Positions 35,354 through 49,777 of a stretch of DNA of 64,000 nucleotides are shown here, one piece after another. A program made the position numbers and the translations under genes. Under the pieces are notes generated by a model. That model was not told the origin of the DNA and ran no database searches. It worked only from the letters and a program-made list of their open reading frames with translations. Where the stretch lies: NCBI GenBank assembly GCA_035578155.1, contig JAPWDM010000012.1, positions 12,282,501-12,346,500 of the forward strand, read 5' to 3'. Numbering within the stretch: the stretch's first letter is position 1; every line of letters begins with the position of its first letter. Origin of the DNA: Brachynemurus nebulosus. Taxonomy: Eukaryota > Arthropoda > Insecta > Neuroptera > Myrmeleontidae.

Positions 35354-35985
35354 CGTAGTTGCTTCAAGATAGTCCATGTACAAAAGTATATCTCAGCAAA
35401 AAAGTTTTATCTTAAATAATGTATAAATTCTTCTGTTATTATATTTTGTATACCACTTGTTTTTTTTAATTTCCGCGCACTTATGTTGTAACAATATAAG
35501 AGCATTGTTGAAAAAGCAGTGTAAAAACGTTGTAAAACGTTTATTTCTTATTGGTTTGTAACTTTGTATTTTATAACATTAAATTATTATCAAATTCCTT
35601 CGACACATTTTCATTTTAATCAAAAAAAAAAAAAAAAAAAAAAAAAATAGAGGTTTCCCATATAAGAGCCCGTGTTAAAATTACAAAACTTTGAAATAGT
35701 TTTTCTCAATAGTGGGATAGTCAATTTTAATCGAAATAGACTCTTATTATTGGTATTGAATTAAATAAATAACTAGAGAAGTTTCGTTAAAATCCTTTGA
35801 AAAAATCGTTTTATCGACCAACTACATTAAATGATACCACACACGATATATCAATTAAAACTTTTTTCTTGTACCAAATCAATCAAACCAAACCTAACAT
35901 TATACCAAAATTTCAAATTCATACGTTAAATAGTTTTCGAGAAAAACCTCTTACGTTTCGTTTCTCCTTTTAACGTATTTGACGC
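35354..35985. other. Unassigned DNA with a 25-base A run
   Basis: The poly-A run at 35623-35647 could be a retroposon tail on the plus strand, but no matching body was recognised upstream. Confidence 0.35.
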
Positions 35986-35989
35986 AATT

Positions 35990-36121
35990 CTAAAATAGTA
36001 GAGGACTGAGAATAGAACCCTGTAGTACTCCCTACACAATATTTTTATAATTAGTTGACTTACCATCAAATGAGACAAATTGCTTCCTTCGACTTACAAG
36101 AAGGATATCCAGATAGACGTC
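35990..36121 (-). pseudogene. LINE reverse-transcriptase fragment
   Basis: On the minus strand one frame reads DVYLDILLVSRRKQFVSFDG, then a stop, then GVLQGSILSPLLF and a stop. RKQFVS-x-D/G followed by G-V-x-Q-G-S-I-L-x-P-L-L-F is the conserved palm block of non-LTR (Jockey/CR1-like) reverse transcriptases, just ahead of the catalytic YADD. The YADD motif and the rest are missing. About 130 bp of a dead LINE. Confidence 0.8.
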
Positions 36122-36469
36122 TTACCGAATTTCGTCGACTAGTAGAGCATTACATTAATATAAAAAATTTACAAAATTCGAAGATCAAATTCTAACTTTT
36201 CCAGGTTTTCCAGAAATTTTATTAAAAAATTCCCTATTTTGTGAAAAATTCCACAAAAAAGAAATCTGAGGTAAAAAAGAAAATGACAAAAAAAAAAATA
36301 CGCGCCAATTTTTAAATCTAATCTCAAAACAAGTGAAAAATTGATTGAAGTGTTATCCCTAAATATAAAAATTAATTTTTTGCAGTCTTTTGGTAAAATT
36401 CCCTGACTTTTCCAGAAAGTAAAAATATAGACAACATATAATTATACAAGTTATTCAATAAGTATGTTG

Positions 36470-36565
36470 TATCGAACCTGTCCGTATGTCAGTGGTTAGT
36501 GTAATACATATGTTGCAGAGACTATGAGGTGCCGCGTTCAAATCCCGGTATAAGTGACTGGTTTT
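36470..36565 (+). repeat. tRNA-derived SINE head or tRNA pseudogene
   Basis: TCAGTGGTTAGTGTAATAC is an A-box/D-arm-like stretch; GCGTTCAAATCC at 36534-36545 is a near-perfect Pol III B box, 40-odd bp downstream. A short pairing (tgccg with cggta) surrounds it. No anticodon arm can be defended. It is followed by T runs (36573-36597) that would stop Pol III. No 3' body was recognised. Confidence 0.6.
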
Positions 36566-36977
36566 TAAAATGATTTTTTTTATAAATTTTTTTTTTAATT
36601 TACTAATTATATGTTACCAAAATTTTGCTATGAAATAATATTACTTATTGATTCTCTAATAAAATTACTTAAACCTACCATTTTCACTCATACTTACTAT
36701 TCGATTGAAAAACGACACCCGATACCGAATATTCTAAGTCCATCATTCATTGTAAAACATTTGTATACAAAATGAAAGTTACATATATGTACGAAATATA
36801 TTAGACAACATACACTTTTGGTAAAGTGGGTTATAGGTAGTTATAGTACGGGGGTAGAGGGGGTAAAGATAGTTACTTTACTGCTCATACATATTACTAC
36901 AGGTAAGTAATAATAATTAAAGACAGTTTTCTTGCTCGTCTTACTAAAACAATGGAAAACTTTCGTTTATGGAAGTA

Positions 36978-36980
<3 letters not shown>

Positions 36981-37072
<92 letters not shown>
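36981..37072. repeat. (TA)n microsatellite
   Basis: About 92 bp of uninterrupted AT. Its flanks do not match the CCTGTCGCAG repeat family, unlike most other TA tracts here. Confidence 0.98.
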
Positions 37073-37074
<2 letters not shown>

Positions 37075-37423
37075 AACGACGTAATTGTGGGATTTTGACA
37101 GAATATCCTTGGTTTTGCTTGTTCAGTCTATCTGTCTGTCTGTTGATATACAAATTTTAGTTGTTTATGTAATAAGTATAGACAGAAAGACAGACAATCA
37201 TATTTAAATTTCAAAATATATTATTTCAAATAAGCATAATATTTAGACAAGAAAAACCTGCACTATATTAAAGTGTATAAGTTTACGTATTAGACCAGAG
37301 GATATATTATTTGAATGTATATATCAGGTCAGTCCATAAGTTAGTGCATATTTTTTTGGTAAATTTTGAAATAATATAAAAAATCCTTTCTCCCCTTCAT
37401 ACTTTCTGCAATCTGATCCACTG
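37073..37423. other. Unassigned DNA
   Basis: Nothing recognisable apart from a ctgtctgtctg patch at 37129-37142. Confidence 0.4.
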
Positions 37424-37427
37424 TTAA

Positions 37428-37892
37428 CACTTTCAGTCCCACGGCTTCGGCATCCGAAACCAAACATAACTTCCCCAGAGGCCGACCACGATCAATGATT
37501 AATTGATTAGTTGATTACTCATTATGTGTGCGATGTTTATCATGTTTATCATTCTTCATCACACGGATGTGTTCCCATTCACACAAACACATACATACCA
37601 ACAAACACTACTCTCTTGGTTTCTATGTATAAAAAATTTTAAGATAAACAAAAAATACATAAAAAATATAATTTATATTTTTAAATAAAATTGATTTGAA
37701 TGCCAGTGTATATGTAGTATGTATGTACGTATCACGTAGTACGTCTGTTTACAGTTTTACACATACATACGTGTGGAACTGTGTTGTGTGTTTGAATCAT
37801 TTTATTTTATGTATTTGTTTATATAGTTTTTTTTTTTTAAATATTGCGGCTTCCGGGGAAATTTACTATGAAAGTGCTCGGGCCTCATAGTG
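37428..37892. mobile_element. TTAA-flanked MITE 'CACTTTCAGTCCCA', copy 2
   Basis: TTAA at 37424-37427 and 37893-37896. Left CACTTTCAGTCCCACGG; right on the other strand CACTATGAGGCCCGAGC. The internal cggcttccggggaaatttac block and atcaatgattaattgatta match copy 1 at 21607. Confidence 0.82.
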
Positions 37893-38095
37893 TTAATTGT
37901 GGCTCTGACTCCACAAGAATGCCATCATTAAAATTAACAGGGCATCCTGAACGGGGTTCATCATCAATGCTGCTTTCACCAACTTGAAATTTTTTAAACT
38001 ATTTCTGGGCTGTCCTGACACTGATAGTGTGTTCACCATGTACACTATTAATTTTTATCGCTGCAGACCTGGCAGATTCACCACACGAAAATAAA

Positions 38096-38577
38096 ATACC
38101 CCTGTCGCAGCATCATGCATAACATAGCGAATTTCCATTTACAAAAGTACGTTTTTCTCGGAAACTAGTTGATATAGAGTAATTGTAAATAAAAAAAACC
38201 TTCTTTATGTGATTTTTCCGCCTCATTCCGCCAAATTTTTTTCACGAAAAATGTCCAAAACCCCGTAAGCGTTTTCACGAAATTTCTTAAAAATAAGATG
38301 TTTCGTTCTTGAGTTATCGTGCGGACACTTAGTAAACATATATATAAATGTGCCCGCACGATAACTCAAGAACGAAACATCTTATTTTTAAGAAATTTCG
38401 TGAAAACGTTTACGGGGCTTTGGACATTTTTCGTGAAAAAAATTTGGCGGAATGAGGCGGAAAAATCACATAAAGAAGGTTTTTTTATTTACAATTACTC
38501 TAGTTTCCGAGAAAAACGTACTTTTGTAAATGGAAATTCGCTATGTTATGCAGGATGCTGCGACAGGGGTATTTTTT
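38096..38577. repeat. Large near-perfect palindrome made of two CCTGTCGCAG repeats
   Basis: Left arm 38096-38328 and right arm 38351-38577 are near-identical reverse complements with a spacer of about 22 bp. Each arm is a shortened CCTGTCGCAG repeat, meeting tail to tail at gagttatcgtgcggaca. A partial duplication of the right arm's outer 80 bp follows at 38599-38680. The high arm identity points to recent formation. Confidence 0.92.
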
Positions 38578-38689
38578 ATTTACAATTACTCTATATCAAC
38601 TAGTTTCCGAGAAAAACGTACTTTTGTAAATGGAAATTCGCTATGTTATGCAGGATGCTGCGACAGGGGTATTTTATGTAATATTTTCT

Positions 38690-40770
<2,081 letters not shown>

Positions 40771-40775
40771 TATTC

Positions 40776-41619
40776 TAGTGTTGGGTCGCACATGTGCGAG
40801 TCACTCTGAAAGAGGGACTCTTTTAAGTGTGCGGTGTGCTGTGCGACTCTTACAAAAGGAGTCACTAGCACAGTCCTCCATTACCACACATAACTGAACA
40901 CATTTGTGCATATGATACTGGACATCAGGATCAACTACATATTGCATATTATTGCACAAACAAAAGAATTTCAACTTTTTCAAAAATGAAGATACAATAT
41001 GCATTAGGTAATTTATGGGTTGTTGGGTTGACATTTGACAAATTGTTTTCCAGTTTATATTGTTCGTACGAATTGAACAATATGACTTTTTTACGTACTA
41101 CTAGAACAGGAAACTACCCCCGCAGGGTAAAGAAGTATATTTTATTTGTTAGTACTATTATTGCATTGTATTAACTAATTGTTTAACAGTTTTTTTTAAA
41201 AGTTTTTTTTTAGATGGATACTGACGTTACGTACCAGATATTACGTATTTTTTCTATCTATTTAATGTCCTATTCCTTCCAATTCTTACTTACTTTTATC
41301 CAATCAATTCTGTAATTTTTTTGGGGGTATTCCTGTTACTTGTATTTGCTGCCTCGTTATTTTAAATTTTGTGAATTTTCAAAAATAATACTGACTTTAT
41401 TTAATTTACTTTGAGTAATTGTGTTTATTTAGTTACCTTTCTTTATTAATACTATTTTTTATATTTATAAGTAAGTACTATTAATTTTTATATGTAATGG
41501 ATCAAAAATTAAGAAAAAGAGACGTGTTGAGTTTCGTAACCGAAAAAAAAAATGGTGTTACTAAATGTAATTTCTGCTCTAATATTAATGTTTGCAAACC
41601 TTACAAAGTTCAAAAATAG
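40776..41619 (+). mobile_element. hAT element 5' end with GGACTC/GAGTCAC motifs and BED-like finger
   Basis: TAGTGTTGGGTCGCACATG is a hAT-like 5' terminus. The next 100 bp holds gagtcactc, gggactc, gcgactc and ggagtcac motifs, a motif array like those in other hAT elements here. A 40-codon frame at 41497-41619 may be the start of the transposase. The 3' end was not found, so the element is truncated. Confidence 0.55.
41497..41619 (+). pseudogene. hAT transposase N-terminal (BED-like zinc finger) fragment
   Basis: MDQKLRKRDVLSFVTEKKNG is followed by VTKCNFCSNI, a C-x2-C knuckle as in BED fingers of hAT transposases, and a stop after 40 codons. The H-x-H/C part is missing. The position 0.7 kb inside a hAT-like end supports the call; the motif alone is weak. 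Confidence 0.4.
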
Positions 41620-43060
41620 TTGGTTTTTTAATGTATGTACACCTCTGAATTTTTTATATAATCAATACACATATTTCTTATTTTGAGAATTTATTCCTTC
41701 ATTGTATCCTTATTTTGGGAATTTTTTTACAAAATTTTATTTTTCATGCTTTTTGGACTACTGGTCGATTTTTATTAATAACAGTTTTAAACTTTTGACT
41801 CTGGAGACTGCTGAGCCATGTAGTAGACACTCCAAAAAGTAATTCAGAATTTTTTGAGATTTTTTGGAAGCCTAGAAAACTTTGAAAACACGACCGTTCC
41901 CTGAAAGACCCAGTGTACGCACCGTGTTCTTGAATATATATAGTATACAAACGCCGGGTTAAAAAGAAGAATTTCTTCGACTTTTCCGACAATTTTACGC
42001 GAAATATCATTTAAATTTAAGGAAAACACTTTTTCCCTAAAAACTTTCGAAAAAAATTCAGCAATTTTCAAAGAAAAACTTACACTCTTACCAAATTTCG
42101 GATCTTACGTTCACATCGGATATTTGAAATAAGTTCCCACAAATGTTTTCAACGTTAAAAAAGTCGCCACTTTACACACTACCAAATATGTCCCTTGAGA
42201 CCTAAACCATATTTTGGCTGATATAATTAATTTTACTTCTAGAAGCCTAAACAATTACCGCATCACATTTCTCATATACTTTTCGTGTAAAAATGAAATA
42301 AAAAGAAAGTGTCTAATAAAATATTTAAAGAATCATATACCTTATTCTTGATTTCACTAAAAAAAAAAATAGTCTAATTTCATACAATATTAAATGCATA
42401 TACGCTGTGCAAATACGTTTGCGATCTAGATGGGAAATGCAAGCACATTATCCGACACATACAATATGCATAGCCCAAATAACATTTAAAAAGTTTGTAT
42501 TAAGAAAATAGCTATTAAATATAGTACAATGTAAAACGAAAAAACTCGCGTATACCTATGCTATATGGTATTTATTCTTAACGAGATTCTAGAAGACATG
42601 CCCGACAAATATACGTATATGTACCAACTTTTGCTACAATCATCATCAAAAATGTGCGAATACCTACGACTAACGGGGATATTTCGTTATTTTGATGGTG
42701 AAAATGAAATATTTACACCTAAAGTACCCTAATTCGATCAATCATTCTAATTCATGGCACTTCAATAAAGCGTGATTTAATAAAAAAGACATTTTCTAAT
42801 TTGATGACGTCATTGGGCTTACCAAAAATTTTCAACGCCTTAAGAACCGTAAATAAAATGATAGGGTGATAAAATTGGAAACGAATTATAGGATTTCCAA
42901 GGCGTTCTTTCCATTTTTACCAAAATTAAGTAGACAAGATCACTAGAAAAAAAGCTTCTGGTCCAATCAGACATATTTCTAAAAGGAATTTCCTTATTTT
43001 GACAGCAAAAATGAAGAGTTCACACTCAAATTATATTAATTCAACCAATTATCCTAATAG
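41620..43060. other. Unassigned A+T-rich DNA with diverged repeats
   Basis: The phrase ttcgttattttgatggtgaaaatg (42682) recurs as ttccttattttgacagcaaaaatg (43008) and ttcgttattatgacagcaaa (44247), suggesting an old repeat of about 330 bp period. No gene found. Confidence 0.35.
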
Positions 43061-43064
43061 AGCG

Positions 43065-43563
43065 GCAACTTAACCCTAATTTTTAACAAAAAGCGACCAC
43101 GAGCGTTCTAGTGGCTGATTTTTCTTTTAATCGATTCAAAATTTAAAAAGGAATAAAAAATTCCAATACTATTTTTTTACCAAATGCTGGCGTCACTGTG
43201 AAAAGTTGAAATTAATGAAAGTAATAGGTAAGATACATGCATAAATTTTGTATTTATAGTATTATCTAAGCACAATTGATATATAAAAAAATTTTTTTTT
43301 AGAGAGAGAAAAAACTATTGACAAATATGGTATTTTAGAATGAATACGTAGACTAAACTCAAACATTTATAAGAATAATTGTCAAAGAATTTATTGTCAT
43401 CAACTTTTAGCATTAAAGCCGTGGTTTAATCAGAAAGTAGTATTTGAATTTTATATTTTATTTTAAATTCTGCATTAATTAAAAAAAAAAAAAAAAAAAC
43501 CAGCCACTAGAACGCTCGTGGTCACTTTTTCAATTTCTAAGCAACTTTTTAAGGGTAAGTTGC
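43065..43563. mobile_element. Inverted-repeat element with CGACCACGAGCGTTC arms
   Basis: GCAACTTAACCCTAATTTT (43066) and aaaaagcgaccacgagcg, then ttctagtggctg, mirror cagccactagaa, cgctcgtggtcacttttt and aagggtaagttgc at the right. The right end carries some 20 extra bp. Target duplication unclear; no coding. Confidence 0.75.
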
Positions 43564-43777
43564 TAGCCTATAACTGAAACCACTTCAATAAAGATAGTTT
43601 TGAAAAAAAATTTTGAATTTGACCAAAACCAAATTTGATCAATTACAAAATGATGAAATTGTAAGCGAAGTATAGAGTTCCCAAGACATTCCTTTAGCGA
43701 ATTTTCGAATCAACGACTATGACAGAAATTTGTTTTGTGGTCCCTAGAAACCGAAATTGACATTCACTAAAATTTAC

Positions 43778-43780
<3 letters not shown>

Positions 43781-43814
<34 letters not shown>

Positions 43815-44168
43815 TGCATTTAAGTATCAGCGCGATAACTCTCGAACGAAACATCCTATTGTTATAAAATTTGGTGAAAAGATTGGAAGTCCAAAAATCT
43901 TGGATGAATTCTTTAGCCAGATACGTCCGATGCTCGGAACATGGTTTTTTGGGCATTAATTGTGAAAAAATTGATCTTTTGCCAAAATTTACCCAAATTC
44001 AAAACTCTTTGTGACATTTTTTACACCTTTGGAAAGAGGATAAAAAAAAGAAAACACATAAAAAAAAGTTTTTGAACTTTTATTCTATGTAATCTGATTT
44101 CCGAGAAAGACTAATTCTTATAAACAGAAATTCGCTATGTTATGCAGGATGCTGCAACAGGGGTATTT
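43781..44168 (-). repeat. Dispersed repeat 'CCTGTCGCAG' with (TA)n tail, minus-strand copy
   Basis: Read from the right it begins CCCTGTTGCAGCATCCTGC at 44163 and ends in (TA)n at 43781-43811. Internal landmarks (catgttccgagcatcgg, cgagagttatcgcgctg) match the other copies. Confidence 0.85.
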
Positions 44169-44169
44169 A

Positions 44170-44795
44170 TTTTTACCAAAATTAACCATATATAAAACCA
44201 CTGGAAAGAAGACTTGTGTCGAATCATTCATGTGCCTAAAAGAAATTTCGTTATTATGACAGCAAAACTTTCGAAAGTTTCAAAAAAAACTATTGTGTTT
44301 GTAAATGTTTACGAGCATTTTACTTAAACACTTAGTGGTTTTGTCCCTTAAGAATTTTCTTAGGCAAAGAACAGGGACAGGATAGTGTTATCCAAATTAT
44401 CGCTACAATTTTCGTATCAGCCGTAATACATATTTGCGATTAATAAATAAAAACACCTCTATTTTGCAAAAAGCACCACTTTTATTTTATAAATCTATGT
44501 GACGTGTTTCAATCATGATAATCATTATCAAACTAGTCTTGCACTTGTAAAATAGGTGAGTTGTATAGGTATTTTATATAAAAGCTTAAGCGGTAAACGC
44601 TTCAATTCGCCTCTGCTCAATCTACAGACTAGTTACATTCTCAAAATTCAAACTTACTTGTAATTTGGAGCAACATTTTACTTCATTCTTCAACAGAACC
44701 ATAGAATACGGAGACCAATTTCCTATCACTAGCGATACCAGCCTAGACCCGAAAAATGACGGAAATCCCCACTCATAGGTTATGTTCATATACCA
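44170..44795. other. Unassigned DNA
   Basis: No gene or complete element seen. Confidence 0.4.
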
Positions 44796-45242
44796 TGTGA
44801 GTTTTTTGAGAGTTGCCATTTTTATTACAACCAAAATTGTATGATAGAAGTGGTACTGGAAAAGGTTCTTTTCTTGGGTGTAATGGAAATGTAACCAACC
44901 AGAACACTATCGGTTGAAATAGTCTCAAGTACATATGCATATTTTTACCGCCTAACTGATAAATTAAAAAAAAATTAAAAAACTAAAATTTAGTAACAAA
45001 ATTTTTTTGCTCATTTATGTTCTTAATTAATGCATTAGATGAGTTTTTTCCAAAAATTAATATATAGTCTCATTTAAAAATCTATAAGTTTGTATCATAG
45101 CTCGAAAACCATAAGAACTATAAAGCTTCTGACTATAGCAATCGGTTACCCCCGTCGATATCTACAACTCTTATTTGAACAATTTTTCGATTAAATCAAC
45201 GGTTTGGTTGTAATAAAAATGGCAACTCTCAAAAAACTCACA
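44796..45242. mobile_element. Inverted-repeat element with 40-bp TIRs
   Basis: TGTGAGTTTTTTGAGAGTTG at 44796 followed by ccatttttattacaaccaaa is mirrored by tttggttgtaataaaaatgg and caactctcaaaaaactcaca ending 45242. About 447 bp. The apparent minus-strand frame starting at 44834 is just the TIR reading outward. Flanks give no clear duplication. Confidence 0.8.
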
Positions 45243-47890
45243 CAGTATAGATGTTGTGTTTGTATATGTGTATAGTGGGCATAGCGTGTGTGTCATTGCT
45301 AGTATGTACCTACTGTAGATACACATGTATGTACTGTGGATCTGCCGTATGTAACTATCCGATAACAATGACCTAACAATCACCAACAATTCACGTTGCT
45401 CTTGCAGCTGCTTTTACACGACTGAATATAGAGTGGTATAACATCCCGCCAAAAGGCGCCAGACGGTGCACACAATTTTGTATTTATGTACTTTGCTTCT
45501 ACGGTGTTCTGTGAACAGAATATTTTCGTAACAGTACTGTAAGCGTCCCATCCACCCGTGGGTTGCCACTTAAGGGGGTGGAATGACTTACATCATGCGT
45601 GGAGTTAGGTAAGTTTCCACTTTTTTCCCAACTGCTTACGAATGAAGAAATTGTCTACATTGTCGTGCATTTATAGGTGATAGTACACAAGTATATCCAT
45701 ATATAGAGGGTAGAGTGAAGAATCATTTAAAAAACGAACAAGGGGAACCCCCGACAAACAAACAAAATCATGTCATATCGTGTGTGATAATCGTCATTTT
45801 ACGATTATCCAACCGTCATATTTTGTCAATATTGCTGATGACTTTTGAGTGGAAATGTGAAACGAGGGGCTCGAAACGAAACGGGGCCGTTTGCTAGTAA
45901 GTAAGTAGCAGAAGAACAACGAACGGTTGCGAAAAATATATTTTCTCATTTTTCTAATACTTGTTTCACACGAATCTCTTTTATAGAAATATGTACGAAA
46001 TTCTTTACTATTCATTGATTTTTATATCTTTCATTTAATTAAAAAATATTTTACCTTGGTGACGTCAGCTTTTCGTGAAATTTTAATATCGTTCTTTCAA
46101 TCTCTATCGTAATTTCGATAAAAAAAAAAAATACTTTGAAGGCAAAAATGGAAAATTTTGTCTCAGAATGGCTAAAGTCAATTTCCTAATCTTTAAGAAA
46201 GAACAGATGATTATGGAAAATATGATCAAAACCAGAAGAAACTAATAAAATTAGGCAAATGCTAGGAAAAAATTCCATTAAGGTTGTTGTGGAAACACAT
46301 TGTCGAGAAAAATATATTAAAAAATGTACGCTAAAATTTCACCCATTATGGAAAATGGAGAATTTTTGTTATATTCGAATGAAAAATGGGGTTGAAAATC
46401 TAAAATTTTGCATCATAAACAGATAAATCCGATTAAATATGTTACGAAGTTTGAAAATGATTGGAAGATGCGTTGTTAAAAAATTTATTTTTGAAGTAAA
46501 TGAATAATTAACCTAAATTTTGGCACCATTTGGCAACGTCACATTAAATGAAGCATCGCAAGAGATTCAAAAATAGAATAATGTCACATATAATTTACTA
46601 AATTTAATTCGGGGCAAAAAAAATTTCCAATAATCGCAGAAATATTTTCAAGTTGTACTCAAAAGTCAAATTTCTCACCCAACTATACTTTAAGAAGAAA
46701 ATTTTAATCTTGAAAACATCACAAGGTTTTTGGTATTTCTGTTTTACAGAAATCGTAATTCCAACGCTATAGGGATAAAATTTTAAATTAATCATAACCA
46801 TTAGATACCATATTTTTCAATTTTTACCTAAAATTATAAATATAGAACTCAGGTAATATAATTACTTCTAAACTGAGTGATTTCCATAACATTCTATTAT
46901 TTTATAGCGAAATGCAATTTTTAACTTGGCGACATCACATTAAAGACTTTCAAGGCTTCTACTTTCATATATAGTTAAAAATTACTGATAGACATGACAT
47001 ATACATATTATTTATATTATGTAGGCAAGGCAATGTAATTAGATATTGACAGTTGCCAATATTATAGACAATTGTGACGTAATCAATGCTGATTTATGCA
47101 TAAAAATTAATAATTGTTTTAATAGAAAATTGTTTTTTATTAAGTAAAAATTATTTAAAAACCAATAATAAAGTTTAAAAATGAATTACGTATGTCAACA
47201 TTTTTTCCTCTGGCCTTGATGACATCACAATTGTTTATAATGGCGACTCTCAAAATCTAATTATTATGGTCGCAAGCTCAAAAGACCTCCAGAAACTGAT
47301 CTGAGAGGAACATAAATTGTATTATTTCCATAGTTACCAACCAAACCAAGTAATTATGTTTTTATATGAGTGAGTGAGTAAACTTCTATTTATTAATATG
47401 ATAGACAAAGATAAATGCAGATGTAGATAAAAAAATTCGTTTTAGCTTGCGCTCATAATACATTGCCTTGTCTATATAATATAACATACATAATATGCTG
47501 TGACTGATAGAATTGTATTTATGTTTTAGAAAAATATATAATATGTATGTAAATTCTATATGGATCGTGTAACACAGACTTTATAATATATTTTATTTTT
47601 ATAGGATTTTGAATACTTTCTGTTTTAACGCTTACTCAATCATTTCACTAACTTATCGCACTTTCGTTCGAATGCATTTTACCGCATCATTTATAATAAA
47701 CATTGCTGCATGCAAAATGTAAAATACATAAAAAAAATATATATATAGAAGTAGGCATAGTAGCATCGAAAAGGAGCATCAAATCGAATTCGTTTACATA
47801 ATATAATACGTTAATTTTTTTTTGCAAACGGTCTCTGTAACCATTTATGCGCTTGTATGAAAGGAGAAAACATATTTGAATAACTTTTTT
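45243..47890. other. Unassigned DNA, recurrent gacgtca/gacatca context
   Basis: No gene. A phrase of the form ttggtgacgtcagc recurs in diverged form at 46058, 46530, 46930 and 47213 (also 42800), with about 280-470 bp spacing: perhaps a very old tandem repeat. 45400-45640 is richer in G+C without any frame. Confidence 0.35.
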
Positions 47891-48111
47891 TATGTCACCG
47901 AAGGATGACATCCTTCCTTCGGTGATATTATAACACAGGTCTGTTATCAAAAATTTGAGAGAGGTGGCAATCGGTAATAATAATAATAAAATATAAAAAA
48001 TAATTAATGAGTTGCACATGCATGTACTAATAAATGCAAGAGGGGGATGTATTTTCACTGTGCTTAAAAAATAAAAAAACCAGCCAAAAATCATAAATTA
48101 ACACTTTCACC
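47891..48111 (+). repeat. Dispersed repeat 'ATGTCACCGAAGG', copy lacking its 3' hairpin
   Basis: Begins TATGTCACCGAAGGATGACA, then a duplicated ccttcggtgat, and ends aaaatcataaattaacactt, where full copies go on to the terminal hairpin. Confidence 0.7.
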
Positions 48112-49283
48112 ATTATATGTGAAAAATACATAAAGAAATGACTACAGCAATTTTGCGTTTTCATAAAAGAAAGCTATTTTTTTTTTTTTTACAAACAAAT
48201 ATATTGTGCTCTTGTTTATTTTTTGTTGCATATTATCTTTATGAATTGTGCAATCGCCTTGTACATTGTATCTTTTATCCTTCTAATATAGATCAATTGT
48301 ATATATAATCTATCTCGCTTGTCATTATTATTAACATGCAGACTATGCAACGTAATGAAAAAAAAAATATTACTTATACATATCGATCGTGTTCCATTTA
48401 GAAATCCCAAACAACACTTACTAGTGCATTTGATGTTTCACAAAAAAAACTACTTTTTTAAAAAATTTTATTGCAATACTAACATTTTAAATGCTTTTAA
48501 ATGCAATTAAAAGGTTAGTCTAGCATAAATTTAAAAAATTAGTTTTTTGTAAAAAAACAAATGCATTGTGTTACACAGTGTCGTTGTGTGTGTCCTTAAT
48601 GGAACACGGCCATAGTATAACTAGGCAAAGAAACACCGTATGTGCGGATAACTCGGATTACAGTAAAATGGGACACATTTTACTGTATATTAAAATTAAC
48701 GTTTTGAAGAAATTTAATTAAATTGAAATATTTTTATTAAAAATTAATGCGAGAATGTAACAATACTTACCTAATTAAACAGAATTTCTACAGTGTAAAA
48801 AAAATGGATTTGCAGTCAAACTCTTCACGGGTTTGATGAAATACGTTTAAACAGAATTAATATCGGTTCGTTCAAAAACAAATTAATAATTAATAATATT
48901 CCATTTAAGGTTTTTAAGAAAGTGGAGGGGGAAGGTTAGGTTGGCTATATTGTCCTATGTTAAATACATAGGATACCGTAATGGTTGCCAACTTTAAATA
49001 AATGAAACTTATGCCGTTAAAACTTATGAAATTATGTTTTTTTTTTTGTTAAAAGAAATACAGTTACTAATAATGATATTTCAAATTTGATTGTTTCCAA
49101 TACTTTTTATAATCTAAAATATTCTTAATGTATTTAAAACAATGCACAATATGATGTGTAAAGTACGGCAACAGTGTAAAGTTTTAATAGTTTTTCCCAC
49201 AGAATATCACAGAACGAACGCTAGTATCTCTATACTACTGAAACCAGAGTAACGACAAAGGATAGAAAATATCCCACCAATAT
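48112..49283. other. Unassigned A+T-rich DNA
   Basis: No supported gene or element. Confidence 0.4.
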
Positions 49284-49291
49284 GTTATATA

Positions 49292-49702
49292 CAGTGATGG
49301 GCGCGTAAACTGCTTACAGTGTTTACAAGCATAGTTTACACGTAAACACGACTTCTGTTTACAACATATTTTTTGGATGTAAATATGTAAACAGCGCAAA
49401 CAACGTAAACAGGTTAAAAATTAAATTGTAAATTATAATAATAAAAGAATTACATTACTTAATAAGCAAAACCCAAAAATGTGTTTTATAACTTCATATT
49501 TATTTTTCACAACTTCGTATTTATTAACAAATTCAAAATTCAATTGAACAAAATATGAACTGAAAAATGAAAATTTTAATATCAGATTTTTTTCTAACCT
49601 ATGCACTTTTAATCTTTGGATGGCCACATTGGACAAAGTTTTTTTTACAAATTAAACACAAAGCACTATATTTTCTCCCTTCTTTTTTTAATTGAAAATT
49701 TA

Positions 49703-49777
<75 letters not shown>

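Noticed and set aside
44622..44834. 70-codon minus-strand frame beginning MVVIKMATLKK
   Set aside because: Its start is the outward-reading TIR of the element 44796-45242, repeated at 45205, so the start is not gene-like.
45825..45850. Possible YADD-like reverse-transcriptase core (attgctgatgac)
   Set aside because: No other RT block lies around it and the frame is closed by stops on both sides.
47687..48094. 135-codon minus-strand frame
   Set aside because: It runs through a copy of the ATGTCACCGAAGG repeat and shows no domain or conserved motif.
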